IMG/VR virus record: IMGVR_UViG_3300033148_007493
Coordinates: 1-25,415 of that record
Reading direction: 5' to 3' (one strand)
Source of the DNA: a virus
DNA length: 25,415 nt
The first letter of the stretch is position 1. Each line of letters opens with the position of its first letter. Shown here piece by piece: positions 12,540 through 20,583 of the stretch. A program made the position numbers and the translations under genes. The notes beneath the pieces were generated by a model. That model made no database searches and had not been told where the DNA came from. It was given only the letters and a program-made list of their open reading frames with translations.

Positions 12540-12600
12540 GGGGATGGTTAGGATTGACAGCCTTTTTGGCTGGACACCGGTTCGAATCCGGTCATCTCCA
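12540..12600 (+). tRNA. tRNA-like element lacking a D-arm, UUU in the anticodon position
   Basis: A 7-bp acceptor GGGGATG (12540-12546) pairs with CATCTCC (12593-12599, one G-T pair) and is followed by A. A perfect T-arm ACCGG-TTCGAAT-CCGGT precedes the 3' acceptor strand directly. CAGC-CTTTTTG-GCTG makes an anticodon-like arm of only 4 bp with TTT at 34-36. Only 11 bases (GTTAGGATTGA) lie where the D-arm should be. GTTAGGA resembles the 3' part of tRNA-Glu/Asp D-loops, so the 5' half of the D-stem seems deleted. Total 61 nt; no encoded CCA. The next gene's GGAGGG follows at once. It could be a degraded tRNA or a tRNA mimic. Confidence 0.6.
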
Positions 12601-12610
12601 GGAGGGAAAA

Positions 12611-13117
12611 ATGAAGCGGTTAACAATTTTTGTTTTGATTTTTTTGTTTGTAGCAATTTTTTGTTTTGCTGAGAATGAACGTTCTGTAGGTATAAAGGAT
12701 GTTGTAAAAAGCACGGTAGCGATTGTTACTGAATACGGCTTAGGTACAGGGTTTTATATTCATGAAGAAGGATATATAATAACCTGTAAGCATGTTGTGG
12801 AGAATGCCAGACGGATTCTGGTTTATACAAGCGAATGGGAGATATACAAAGGGAGAGTGGTAACGATACATGAAGATTTGGATATAGCGATAGTGAAAAT
12901 AGAGAATCTGGAATTAGCAAGACCTATAGAGATTGCACCTATAGAAAGTATTGAGGTGGGAGAAGAAATATTTATAACCGGGCATACGTATGGATTACCG
13001 TGGCTGGTAAAGAGAGGTATAATAGGTAAGGTGAATTGGGAAGACGCTAAAGGGTATAAGTATTTGATAATAGATTCTAATGCAAGCAAAGGGAATTACC
13101 CGGGACCGGATTTGTAA
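12611..13117 (+). CDS. Exported trypsin-like (HtrA/DegP-type) serine protease domain, missing the active serine; possible frameshift
   Basis: The start is ATG 12611, with AGGAGGG eight bases upstream; the frame upstream of it is the tRNA-like element. Residues 1-20 are a signal peptide (MKRL then a hydrophobic core, ending CFA). STVAIVTEYGLGTGFYI, YIITCKHVVENA (catalytic His) and EDLDIAIVKIE (catalytic Asp) match the trypsin-2 fold. The place where GNSGGP is expected reads KGNYPGPDL and stops, so the nucleophile is absent. In the -1 frame coding continues as GFVIQAHQLVDWATDIIEK to a stop at 13198-13200 that overlaps the next start, so a base may be missing near 13100. Whether it is an active protease is doubtful. 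Confidence 0.68.
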   Translation: MKRLTIFVLIFLFVAIFCFAENERSVGIKDVVKSTVAIVTEYGLGTGFYIHEEGYIITCKHVVENARRILVYTSEWEIYKGRVVTIHEDLDIAIVKIENLELARPIEIAPIESIEVGEEIFITGHTYGLPWLVKRGIIGKVNWEDAKGYKYLIIDSNASKGNYPGPDL

Positions 13118-13196
13118 TTCAAGCTCATCAGCTTGTTGATTGGGCTACTGATATAATTGAAAAAGATATATCAAGAATGAATGTTTTAATTAACTG

Positions 13197-13520
13197 GTGA
13201 AAATGAATTCTGAAAAGTCTGAAAAGAAAGAATTTACAATAGAGGATGCTAAAGAAATATTAGTATCCAAAATGAAAAAGTTAAGTGAACGGGATGCTGG
13301 ATATAGAGATTTATCTGTTTTGTTTTCGGCTTTTGTCAAAATGGAAAAAGATTTAGGTAAAACTGCTGAATCGCAATGGTGGAAAGATTTAAGGGATTTA
13401 AAAGAAGGGTCTGAAGCTATTGAAGAATTAGCTTTAGATTATTCTGATGAGAAATATAATCAGATAAAAAAACAGTTCTTTGAAAATAGTAAAAAAAAAG
13501 AAATTTTTCTCAGGGGCTAA
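13197..13520 (+). CDS. Hypothetical protein before the terminase, possible small terminase subunit, 107 aa
   Basis: GTG 13197 (MKMNSEKSEKK; an ATG two codons later is an alternative). The product is a highly charged helical protein with KEFTIEDAKEILVSKMKK, SERDAGYRDLSVLFSAFV, and a C-terminal run of lysines. Position just before the terminase large subunit fits a small terminase or a leading portion, but no DNA-binding motif is seen. It ends past an A9 tract (13491-13499) from which the -1 frame runs directly into the terminase. Confidence 0.5.
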   Translation: MKMNSEKSEKKEFTIEDAKEILVSKMKKLSERDAGYRDLSVLFSAFVKMEKDLGKTAESQWWKDLRDLKEGSEAIEELALDYSDEKYNQIKKQFFENSKKKEIFLRG

Positions 13521-13585
13521 TCGGGTACAAAGCTATTCTTGTTGATTTAATCAGGCAGGGCTTAATTAGTGAATTAATAGCCTTC

Positions 13586-15160
13586 TTGTTTTTGTTCCGG
13601 TTTTTATGCAGGACTGATTTATATTTTTTGGGAACAAAAGTATTAGGCTATAAGGGTAAAAGACTTGATCCTGTATTCCATAAATGGTTTTGTAAAGAGC
13701 TTTCTAAAGATGTCAGTACGTTATTTCTTTTACCAAGAGAGCATACAAAATCCAAATGGGGTATAGAGATTAAAGTTACCCAGGACATTCTAAAAAATCC
13801 TAATTGGAGTATATTACTTGCTTCTGCAACTTCTAAATTAAGCAAGGATAGAATCAGGGTAATTAAAAAACATTTAACCCATCCCACGATAACTACTTTA
13901 TTCCCTGATATTGTTAGTAAGAATCCAGATATAGATTCGAAATCGTTTAGCTCTCGATACAAAGATATTGTATGGCGTGAAGATGAAATACTTGTAATGC
14001 GTGATGTGTATAAGATGGAATTGACTGTAGAAACTGCAGGCGTTGACCAGTTCAAAACCGGTCGGCACTATGACCGAATGTATATTGATGATATTATTGA
14101 TGGAGATACCGTATTAAGTGAAGCAAAGAGTGAACATGCTTTACGGTTTTTGAAAGAGCTTATATTTATGATTAACCCAGGTGGACTTCAGTTCATGTAT
14201 GGCACTCGCTGGGGGGCGGGTGATTTATACGGATGGGTAATAGATAAAATTCATACAGAAGACCCTGAAGACCCTCATCGGATAGATTGGCGGGTAGTAC
14301 ATAGAGAAGTTTTAGAGGATAAGGATACTTTTGATAAATGGTGTTCGGGTAACGAATTTAATAAAAGAAGTATTTATTGGAAGCCCGATGGAAAATGGAA
14401 AGCTTTTATTTATGACTTTTTTAATCAAAAAGTACTTGAATCAAAAAGAGCTTTCTGTGAATCAGATTTCCTGTTCAACGCACAGTATTTTAATAAGATT
14501 GTGGGTAAAGATGAACAGGTTTTTCCACCACCTTATACTGAAACTCAAGAGTTCCCCGCTGACCTGGATTATTATGTAACCGTAGACCCTGCTTTTGTGC
14601 CTTCAAAAAGAAGTGATTTTACGGCTATAGTGGTTTGCGGATATAATAAAGGTGATAAAATTTATATAGCTGAAGCTATTCGACATAAAGGTCAACCCGA
14701 GGAATTGTTAAGACTGCTTTATGATTTGTACGGGAAATATACATATAAAGTTGCAGGTATGGAAGATGGAGCCTGGCAAAATATAATGCAATGGGCTTTG
14801 GAATATGTTCGCAAACAATTAGGATTTGACCGATTGCCGATTATCGGTATAAAGTTGAGTAAAGAAAGCGGAGCTAAAGATAAAAGAATACGAAGTCTTT
14901 CATTTTTCTTTAAACAGAAAGCTGTGGTTCTTAGAGAAGGATTGAAAGATTTAAAACAGGAACTTAGCCGATACCCGGGCAATACCAGGTCTAAAGATGA
15001 TTTATTAGATGCCCTTTCTATGCAAAAAGAACTTATAAGCTGGCATAGAAAAAAAGATACCGATGAACCAATTAAACAAAAAGTTATTTCCCGAAAGAAG
15101 ACTTTCAGGGAATATAAAAATTGGGGTAAACCTAAAAGTAGGGTTTATTCCCAATATTGA
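13586..15160 (+). CDS. terL: Terminase large subunit
   Basis: 524 residues from TTG 13586, open in frame upstream to 13493 without an ATG or GTG. The ATPase motif is the phage-type Walker A LLPREHTKSKWG (about residues 46-57). Walker B is MYIDDIIDG (about 164-172), with the coupling segment YGTRWGAGDLYGW. The nuclease domain has TVDPAFVPSKRSDFTAIVV, a central VAGMEDGAW and the final Asp in SKDDLLDALSMQ. It cuts and pumps DNA into the prohead. No ribosome site precedes either TTG (13586, 13592). The upstream in-frame text (GYKAILVDLIRQGLISELIA) looks coding, so the true N-terminus may come by frameshift from the preceding gene. Confidence 0.9.
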   Translation: MFLFRFLCRTDLYFLGTKVLGYKGKRLDPVFHKWFCKELSKDVSTLFLLPREHTKSKWGIEIKVTQDILKNPNWSILLASATSKLSKDRIRVIKKHLTHPTITTLFPDIVSKNPDIDSKSFSSRYKDIVWREDEILVMRDVYKMELTVETAGVDQFKTGRHYDRMYIDDIIDGDTVLSEAKSEHALRFLKELIFMINPGGLQFMYGTRWGAGDLYGWVIDKIHTEDPEDPHRIDWRVVHREVLEDKDTFDKWCSGNEFNKRSIYWKPDGKWKAFIYDFFNQKVLESKRAFCESDFLFNAQYFNKIVGKDEQVFPPPYTETQEFPADLDYYVTVDPAFVPSKRSDFTAIVVCGYNKGDKIYIAEAIRHKGQPEELLRLLYDLYGKYTYKVAGMEDGAWQNIMQWALEYVRKQLGFDRLPIIGIKLSKESGAKDKRIRSLSFFFKQKAVVLREGLKDLKQELSRYPGNTRSKDDLLDALSMQKELISWHRKKDTDEPIKQKVISRKKTFREYKNWGKPKSRVYSQY

Positions 15161-15172
15161 TAGGAGGAAGAT

Positions 15173-15457
15173 ATGCATAAAATTACTACGGGCTCATTGC
15201 CTACCTCAACAGGTTCAACTGGAACTCAACAAGCTTTAAGTGGGCAGGCTAAACGTATTTATATAAGAGTAGATGATGTTACCTATATGAGATTTGCTGA
15301 CAACACGGATAGCACAGGAACAAGTACAAATATGGGATTGCCCTTAACTACTGGTACATTTCATAAATTTGATGTGGGTAGTCCGCCACCTAAATATATT
15401 TATTGGGTACCAGGTTCTACAGGGGCATTACCGTTTACTATAATAGAAATAAATTAA
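15173..15457 (+). CDS. Small Ser/Thr/Gly-rich virion-type protein, 94 aa
   Basis: A 94-residue protein with TAGGAGGA before the ATG. The N-terminus is a Thr/Ser/Gly-rich segment (TTGSLPTSTGSTGTQQ). RIYIRVDDVTYMRF, a compact beta region, and a Pro-rich YIYWVPGS end follow. Such proteins of the head module are often decoration or fiber-like, but no family is recognised. It lies between terminase and the 15487 gene in the late operon. Confidence 0.6.
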   Translation: MHKITTGSLPTSTGSTGTQQALSGQAKRIYIRVDDVTYMRFADNTDSTGTSTNMGLPLTTGTFHKFDVGSPPPKYIYWVPGSTGALPFTIIEIN

Positions 15458-15486
15458 AATGAAAGTTTCAATTTAAGGAGAAAAAT

Positions 15487-15962
15487 ATGTCTTTATCTGA
15501 TAATAATCAAACAAAAATCAATAATATGTGTCCAATATCTAATGAATTCAGTATTGGAAGCAGGCTTCTGAAAATGGATATTATTCAAGTGGCATTGTTC
15601 AAGTAAATGCTGATGGAAGTTATGTACAGGAATATGTATCAACTGCTGCTAACATGTCTTCTGGTACTAATAACGTTCCTCATGGTTTGCTTGTTGCAAC
15701 CGGAACAAGCGGTATATACGATATTGATCCTCCAGATGCTGCAGGGTTAAGGGTGGTTGTTCATACTTTTAATTCAACTGCTATATATGTAAGACTTTCA
15801 ACAGATGGTTCGGTAACTGCAAATCAGTCAACAGCATATAATGTAATAAAGATGACAACTGCATCGAGTATTCTTGAATTATATTCAATGTCTACAAGTA
15901 AATGGGCTATTATACAACCTCAATCAACTAATGGTTTAGCTTCTTTATCTTCTTCTACATAA
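15487..15962 (+). CDS. Virion-type beta-rich protein, frame-changed near the N-terminus
   Basis: ATG 15487 with AAGGAG opens MSLSDNNQTKINNMCPISNE and runs to a stop at 15604-15606. From about 15549 the -1 frame carries QYWKQASENGYYSSGIVQVNADGS and continues to a stop at 15962 through HGLLVATGTSGIYD, VRLSTDGSVTANQST and the C-terminal KWAIIQPQSTNG. The two pieces join naturally with one added base near 15545-15549. The product would be about 158 residues, Ser/Thr/Gly-rich, with beta character. It is not recognised beyond a virion role by position. Confidence 0.6.
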
Positions 15963-16023
15963 GAAGGGAAAAATGAAAACTGAGAATCAACAGAAGATAT
16001 TAAGAAAAATATTAATAAAATAG

Positions 16024-16099
16024 TTTAAGTTGAAAACTTTGTTTTAAGTTGAAAACTTTGTTTTAAGTTGAAAACTTTGTTTTAAGTTGAAAACTTTGT
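16024..16099 (+). repeat. Four tandem copies of a 19-bp leader motif
   Basis: The unit TTTAAGTTGAAAACTTTGT is repeated four times without change at 16024, 16043, 16062 and 16081. A variant ATGAAATTTTTAATTTAAAGG (from 16106) runs into the ribosome site of the 16134 gene. The unit resembles motifs at 12521, 15459 and 20557 that also precede gene starts. No coding sense is seen. Confidence 0.92.
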
Positions 16100-16133
16100 T
16101 TTAAAATGAAATTTTTAATTTAAAGGGGATTTT

Positions 16134-16859
16134 ATGTCTGAACTACATAACAAAAGAAGTGAAAAAGTAGCTATTTGCGGTTTTTCTCCAAGTTCACGTG
16201 ATTTAGCACCATTTAAGGATAAAGATTGGGAAATATGGGGATGTAACAATCTTTATAGACACGTACCCAGGTTAAATGTACTTTTTGAAATTCATTCCAG
16301 AAAACATTGGGGTGAATATTTTGGCAATCCAGATGGTAAAGCACATGTGGAATGGCAAAAGAAATGTAACATTCCTATTTATCATGCTGAAAAATACGAT
16401 GATATTCCTACTTCCATAGCATATCCCTGGGATATTATCATTAAACATTTTCCCCATGGTGATTATTTGACCAATGCTATATCCGCAATGATCGCATTAG
16501 CAATTTATATGGATTATAAGAAGATAGGTATCTGGGGAGTAGATATGGCACATCATACAGAATTTGGTGACCAGAAACCTTCTGTGGAATATTTTCTGGG
16601 TATTGCAGCCGGTCTTTATCTTGCACGTGGATATCCTGAAATATTTGTACCTGTTGAGTGTGATTTATTAAATGTTCCATATATTTACGGTAGGGATATG
16701 GAATCTGGCTGGAAAAAGGTTTTTAAAGAAAAACATCAATATTATGAAAGAAACCGCATTATGCAGGCTAATGCTGAAATTCAGGCAAGAGATATGAAAA
16801 ATATCAATCAAGGACGTATTTTAATGCTGGATGAATTAAGAAGATTAAAATTACAGTAA
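16134..16859 (+). CDS. Conserved phage head-module protein, Rossmann-like, 241 aa
   Basis: A 241-residue protein with AAAGGGG before the ATG. It shows KVAICGFSPSSRDLAPF (residues about 11-27, a nucleotide- or sugar-phosphate-binding-like glycine turn), DWEIWGCNNLYRHVPRL, LFEIHSRKHWG, PHGDYLTNAISAMIALAIYMDYKKIGIWGVDMA by pattern, and PSVEYFLGIAAGL. Proteins with this ordered pattern are found near the terminase and portal of many tailed phages, without a demonstrated reaction. The four-copy repeat lies just upstream. The C-terminal 40 residues are a helix with many Arg and Asn. Confidence 0.72.
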   Translation: MSELHNKRSEKVAICGFSPSSRDLAPFKDKDWEIWGCNNLYRHVPRLNVLFEIHSRKHWGEYFGNPDGKAHVEWQKKCNIPIYHAEKYDDIPTSIAYPWDIIIKHFPHGDYLTNAISAMIALAIYMDYKKIGIWGVDMAHHTEFGDQKPSVEYFLGIAAGLYLARGYPEIFVPVECDLLNVPYIYGRDMESGWKKVFKEKHQYYERNRIMQANAEIQARDMKNINQGRILMLDELRRLKLQ

Positions 16860-16872
16860 AAAGGAGAAAAAT

Positions 16873-17472
16873 ATGGGTAGACCAAGAAAAGAAGTGGTAG
16901 AAGCAAGAACCAAACCTGACGAAAAGGGTGAATTTGCTCCTGAACAACTTCAATATCTTGACTTTAAAACTTTAAGAGAAGTAGCACTTAAGAAAGGTAT
17001 AGATGTAATAGGTAAAACTAAAAAAGATTTACAATTGATTTTAGGTGCTAAAAAAGAAGGTACTGTTGTAGTAAATTTAGGTGAAGGATTAACACGTGAA
17101 CAAATAGATGAAAGACGCAATAAAGGAATGCGTATTCCAGGTAATGTACGGTATCTTGAAAAAGATGAGGACAAAATCTGGAAAATCTGGGAAAAGAATC
17201 CAGAAGCTTTTGATGGAGTGGATTTTTCTGATGAAAATGCACGTGTAAGATTTGTATTTGATAAACATGTGGAATGTAAATGTGGAGCAAAGTTTCCCAT
17301 GTGGCGACAGTATAAAGTTAGAGAAACAATGGCTGATGGAGAAAAAGTTACTAAAATTGTGGATGATAGAGAAAGTATGAATTTGGCACAACTCGAAAAA
17401 TATTGTCCTAAATGTGGAATTAAATATATCTATAATGACCCTGATAGAGTACCTGAAGTGGCTAAGGTATGA
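16873..17472 (+). CDS. Head-module protein with zinc ribbon, 199 aa
   Basis: A 199-residue protein with AAGGAG before the ATG. The N-terminus is basic (MGRPRKE), followed by a SAP- or Rho-N-like helix pair (YLDFKTLREVALKKGIDV, KTKKDLQLILG). The middle is acidic. Two Cys pairs, CKCGAKFP and CPKCGIKY, about 45 residues apart near the C-terminus, suggest a zinc ribbon. It overlaps the next gene by 4 bases. The role is unknown; the position suggests a packaging or head function. Confidence 0.6.
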   Translation: MGRPRKEVVEARTKPDEKGEFAPEQLQYLDFKTLREVALKKGIDVIGKTKKDLQLILGAKKEGTVVVNLGEGLTREQIDERRNKGMRIPGNVRYLEKDEDKIWKIWEKNPEAFDGVDFSDENARVRFVFDKHVECKCGAKFPMWRQYKVRETMADGEKVTKIVDDRESMNLAQLEKYCPKCGIKYIYNDPDRVPEVAKV

Positions 17473-17846
17473 TTTATAAATATATATGTTCTAAATGCGG
17501 TCAACAATATGAAATTTTTCAATCCATGCACGATAAGCATGAATATATTTGTCCGCAATGTGAAGAATTTTGTAGCAGAGTATTTGATGTGCCGAGTGTT
17601 AAACCCAATAAAGGATTTTTTAGTTTACAACTTGGTAGATATGTTAACAGTCACACGGAATTTGAGGAAGGATTAGATAGAGTACGATTTTTACATGATT
17701 TGCAGGATAATCTCGGAGATAATAGAACTCCTAAAGATGAGTGGATTGAAGAAAAAATAAAAAAAGACAAAAAGAATGAAAGTTTATTGAAACGTCAATT
17801 AGAGGAAATGGATAAGTTATATGATAAAACTCTCGAAGGGAAATAA
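17469..17846 (+). CDS. FmdB-like zinc ribbon protein
   Basis: A 125-residue protein. Its first 50 residues match the FmdB/Zn-ribbon-8 pattern: YKYICSKCGQQYEIFQSMHD, then CPQC and CSRVFDVPSV. The remaining 75 residues form a charged linker and helix. The start overlaps the preceding stop (ATGA). FmdB-type proteins are small putative regulators or zinc-binding factors; phage copies between terminase and portal are common, with unproven function. Confidence 0.7.
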   Translation: MIYKYICSKCGQQYEIFQSMHDKHEYICPQCEEFCSRVFDVPSVKPNKGFFSLQLGRYVNSHTEFEEGLDRVRFLHDLQDNLGDNRTPKDEWIEEKIKKDKKNESLLKRQLEEMDKLYDKTLEGK

Positions 17847-19500
17847 ATTACCTGAAATAGTTGAAGAAACCCTGGATATATACTCTACTTTGAAAAGTAA
17901 TGCGCAGGAAAGATTTGCAAGGTATAAAGATAATGTAAAATGGTTTAAAGGAGAAAAGGGGATTATGTATCCAGCGGGTAGAAAAGAATGGCAATCTGAA
18001 ACTATAGCTAATATTATAGAATCTAATATACGTACAATTGTTGCTGTTTTAACGGATGCTAAACCTATAATGCGAGTTAAGGCATTTCCTTTAATTGAGC
18101 CTACACCTGATTTTGAGCAAACTATAAGACGATTTAGCGAAGCAAATGACAATGCTTTGAATCATATATGGAGAGTAAATAATCTTCATGAACATCTTAG
18201 AAAAAACGTTTTAAATGGATGTATTAAAGGATTAATGGTGGAACGGTTTTATTGGGATTCATCTAAATATGGTGGATTGGGTGAAGTAGGTGCAGAAGTA
18301 GTAGCACCTGATAATATTCTGTTTGACCCTAAAGTACCTGCAATAAACCTTGAAGATGGTAGTTGTGATTGGTTTATCTATTTCTGTTATAAACCCTTAA
18401 CATGGTTTAGATATTTTTTTCCTGATAAAAAAGTAGAACCTACCAAGGATAATATAAATGAAAAAAGTAATGTTGAAATGGGTCTTTATATAGAAGCTTA
18501 TAAATCTGAATATGAAGTAGAAACCACAAAAGCTACTACTGGCGAAAAGGTTATAACGAAAGTAAAAGCTAAATATCCCAAAGGTAGACGAATAATAATA
18601 GGAACAAAAACTTTGCTTGATGATTCTCCCGTAGACGTGTTTCCTTTTGCAGTAGAACCCATTTCTGACCAGATAGAATCTTTATTTGGGTGTGATGATG
18701 TAACAAGACAGATAGAACTTCAAAAAGAATTTAATATGAAACTTAATCAATTATCATTGAATATAGCATTAGCTTCAAATAGACAGGCTGTAGGAACTGC
18801 GGATTGTGGATTAGACCCTGATATATATGCCGAACATGCAGATGAACCAGGTTATATGTTTCTGCTTGATTTTGGAAAAACCCTTGAAGATTTCCATAAA
18901 GGATTTGAAATACTTCAATCTCAAAATGTGCAACCAGAACTTTTTCAATTTGTATGGACAATAATGGAATTTTCAGAAAAAGTTACAGGAGTTACAAAAC
19001 TTATACAGGGTCTTGCTTCAAAAAGAGAAAGACAGACTGGATTTGAAATAGGCAAAATGCTTGAAACTGCTACATTAAGATTGAGGGAAAGAGCTGCACA
19101 TATCGAAAATTTTATTCGACAGATGGGACTTATTTGTATGCAATTTGTAAGTAAATATTATACTGAACCAAGACCGGTTTGGAGTGTTGATTCGAGAACT
19201 GGTGAAATGGTAATAGGAAGATATGAATTTCCACGTACCAAAAATAAAATTACTGGTGAAGAAGAACCCATAGATTGGGAATATGATATTGAAGTGCAAC
19301 CTGATAGTACTTTACCGGTAGATTTGAACAGTCTTGCTGATATAGCTATGAGATTAAAAGAACGTGGTGTTATTAGCAATACTGAACTTTTAAGAAGAAT
19401 ACACTTACCACATTGGGAAGCATTACCTGACCAGATACCAGGTCAAACAGCGCAAGGGAGTGCTCCTCCACAGGTAGGTGTACAAGGAGGAAGGGAATGA
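17821..19500 (+). CDS. Portal protein
   Basis: A 559-residue intact protein. It contains RYKDNVKWFKGEKG, NIIESNIRTIVAVLTDAKP, APDNILFDPKVPAINLEDG (in outline), a long DVTRQIELQKEFN helix region, PELFQFVWTIMEFSEKVTGVTKLIQGLASKRERQTGFEI (the tunnel-loop region, in outline) and a Gly/Gln-rich tail. Length and order fit the portal of podovirus- or P22-type heads, which forms the dodecameric DNA gate and binds terminase. The start overlaps the previous gene by 26 bases; the ribosome site is not strong, so a slightly later start is possible. Confidence 0.85.
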   Translation: MIKLSKGNKLPEIVEETLDIYSTLKSNAQERFARYKDNVKWFKGEKGIMYPAGRKEWQSETIANIIESNIRTIVAVLTDAKPIMRVKAFPLIEPTPDFEQTIRRFSEANDNALNHIWRVNNLHEHLRKNVLNGCIKGLMVERFYWDSSKYGGLGEVGAEVVAPDNILFDPKVPAINLEDGSCDWFIYFCYKPLTWFRYFFPDKKVEPTKDNINEKSNVEMGLYIEAYKSEYEVETTKATTGEKVITKVKAKYPKGRRIIIGTKTLLDDSPVDVFPFAVEPISDQIESLFGCDDVTRQIELQKEFNMKLNQLSLNIALASNRQAVGTADCGLDPDIYAEHADEPGYMFLLDFGKTLEDFHKGFEILQSQNVQPELFQFVWTIMEFSEKVTGVTKLIQGLASKRERQTGFEIGKMLETATLRLRERAAHIENFIRQMGLICMQFVSKYYTEPRPVWSVDSRTGEMVIGRYEFPRTKNKITGEEEPIDWEYDIEVQPDSTLPVDLNSLADIAMRLKERGVISNTELLRRIHLPHWEALPDQIPGQTAQGSAPPQVGVQGGRE

Positions 19501-19799
19501 TAGATACATCTATTATAGCACCAAGAAATGCACAATCTAATGTTCAGCCAGGCGTTCAACCTGGAATTCAACCTGGTGCATCTCCCCAGGGAATACAACC
19601 CGGGGGAATAGAAGCTTTACGTAATGCTATAGCTTTTTTACAGAAACAGGGAATGAATCCTGAACAAATACTTGAAATGCTTTTAAAAATAGTAGAAAGA
19701 CTCGGATATGATATACCCGAGGAACAACTACGAAATCTAATAGAAACCGGTACAACTCCTACTGGAGAAATGCCGGTAGAAGGAGGAATAAATGTCTGA
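19497..19799 (+). CDS. Head-module protein with QPG repeats, 100 aa
   Basis: A 100-residue protein starting inside the portal stop (ATGA) with AAGGAGGAAGG upstream. Residues about 14-36 are VQPG/IQPG repeats (NVQPGVQPGIQPGASPQGIQPG by pattern). A helical domain EALRNAIAFLQKQGMNPEQILEM follows. It could be a scaffold-like linker or accessory; family not recognised. Confidence 0.6.
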   Translation: MIDTSIIAPRNAQSNVQPGVQPGIQPGASPQGIQPGGIEALRNAIAFLQKQGMNPEQILEMLLKIVERLGYDIPEEQLRNLIETGTTPTGEMPVEGGINV

Positions 19800-20556
19800 C
19801 GAATCTAACGCTGATGTTCTCGAAGAAGAGACAACATCAGAGGAAGGACTGGAAGGCGAGGAAACTCCAGAAGAAGAAATCCTCGAACATGATACTGGCT
19901 CGGTACAGTACAAATTTACAGTTGATGGTAAAACCGTAGAAATCCCCCCCGAAGAGTTTGAACGGTTTTACAAAGATTGGACTGCTGAACAGAAATGGCA
20001 GAAAAAACTTCATGAAAAAGGAGAAAAGCTTAATAAGTTAAGAGATGAAATTATTGCAAAAGAACAGAAGTTAAAAGAAGATGAGCAGTATCTTAATGAA
20101 TGGAAAAAGTTAAGAACTGCTATTGAAGCTAATCCACAGGCTTATCAGTACATTAATAAACTTCTGAATGAGCAGGAACCATCTCTTGATCCACAGTATA
20201 AGAAGCTCGAAAGTAAGTTTAATGAACTTGATACTCAGCTCAAAGAAAAGGAAGCTATTGTTAAGTTGTCAAAAAAGTATGAAGATTTTGACCCTGATAC
20301 AATAAAAAACTTTCATAAAGATATTGATTGGACTGACCATGAACAAATCATGGAAGCACTTTATTGGAGCTGGAAAGGTTCACAGATTGAAGACATTATT
20401 GAAAAAGAAAGAGCTAAAGTGGTAATGGAAGCTCGTAAGAAAAAGGGGCTTCCACCCACAGGTAAAAGAGAAGGTACATCTCAAACAAAATATAAAAATT
20501 TCTGGGAAGCAGCCGAGGCTATAAAAAAACAGGTATCAAGGGGGGAAATAATTTGA
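19792..20556 (+). CDS. Scaffold protein
   Basis: 254 residues: an acidic N-terminus rich in Glu (MSDESNADVLEEETTSEEG), a short KFTVDGKTVEIPPEEFERF segment, long coiled-coil helices in the middle and a basic C-terminus with TKYKNFWEAAEAIKKQ. This is the usual layout of capsid scaffold proteins, with the basic capsid-binding end last. It directly precedes the major capsid gene, as scaffolds do. The start is supported by GGAGGA. Confidence 0.78.
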   Translation: MSDESNADVLEEETTSEEGLEGEETPEEEILEHDTGSVQYKFTVDGKTVEIPPEEFERFYKDWTAEQKWQKKLHEKGEKLNKLRDEIIAKEQKLKEDEQYLNEWKKLRTAIEANPQAYQYINKLLNEQEPSLDPQYKKLESKFNELDTQLKEKEAIVKLSKKYEDFDPDTIKNFHKDIDWTDHEQIMEALYWSWKGSQIEDIIEKERAKVVMEARKKKGLPPTGKREGTSQTKYKNFWEAAEAIKKQVSRGEII

Positions 20557-20583
20557 TTGAAATTTTTAATTTAGGAGGTAAAG

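Noticed and set aside
12521-12610. N-terminal extension of the protease gene from ATG 12521
   Set aside because: It would translate the tRNA-like element; ATG 12611 has a strong ribosome site and starts a clean signal peptide.
16024-16099. CRISPR array
   Set aside because: The four units are contiguous, with no spacers.
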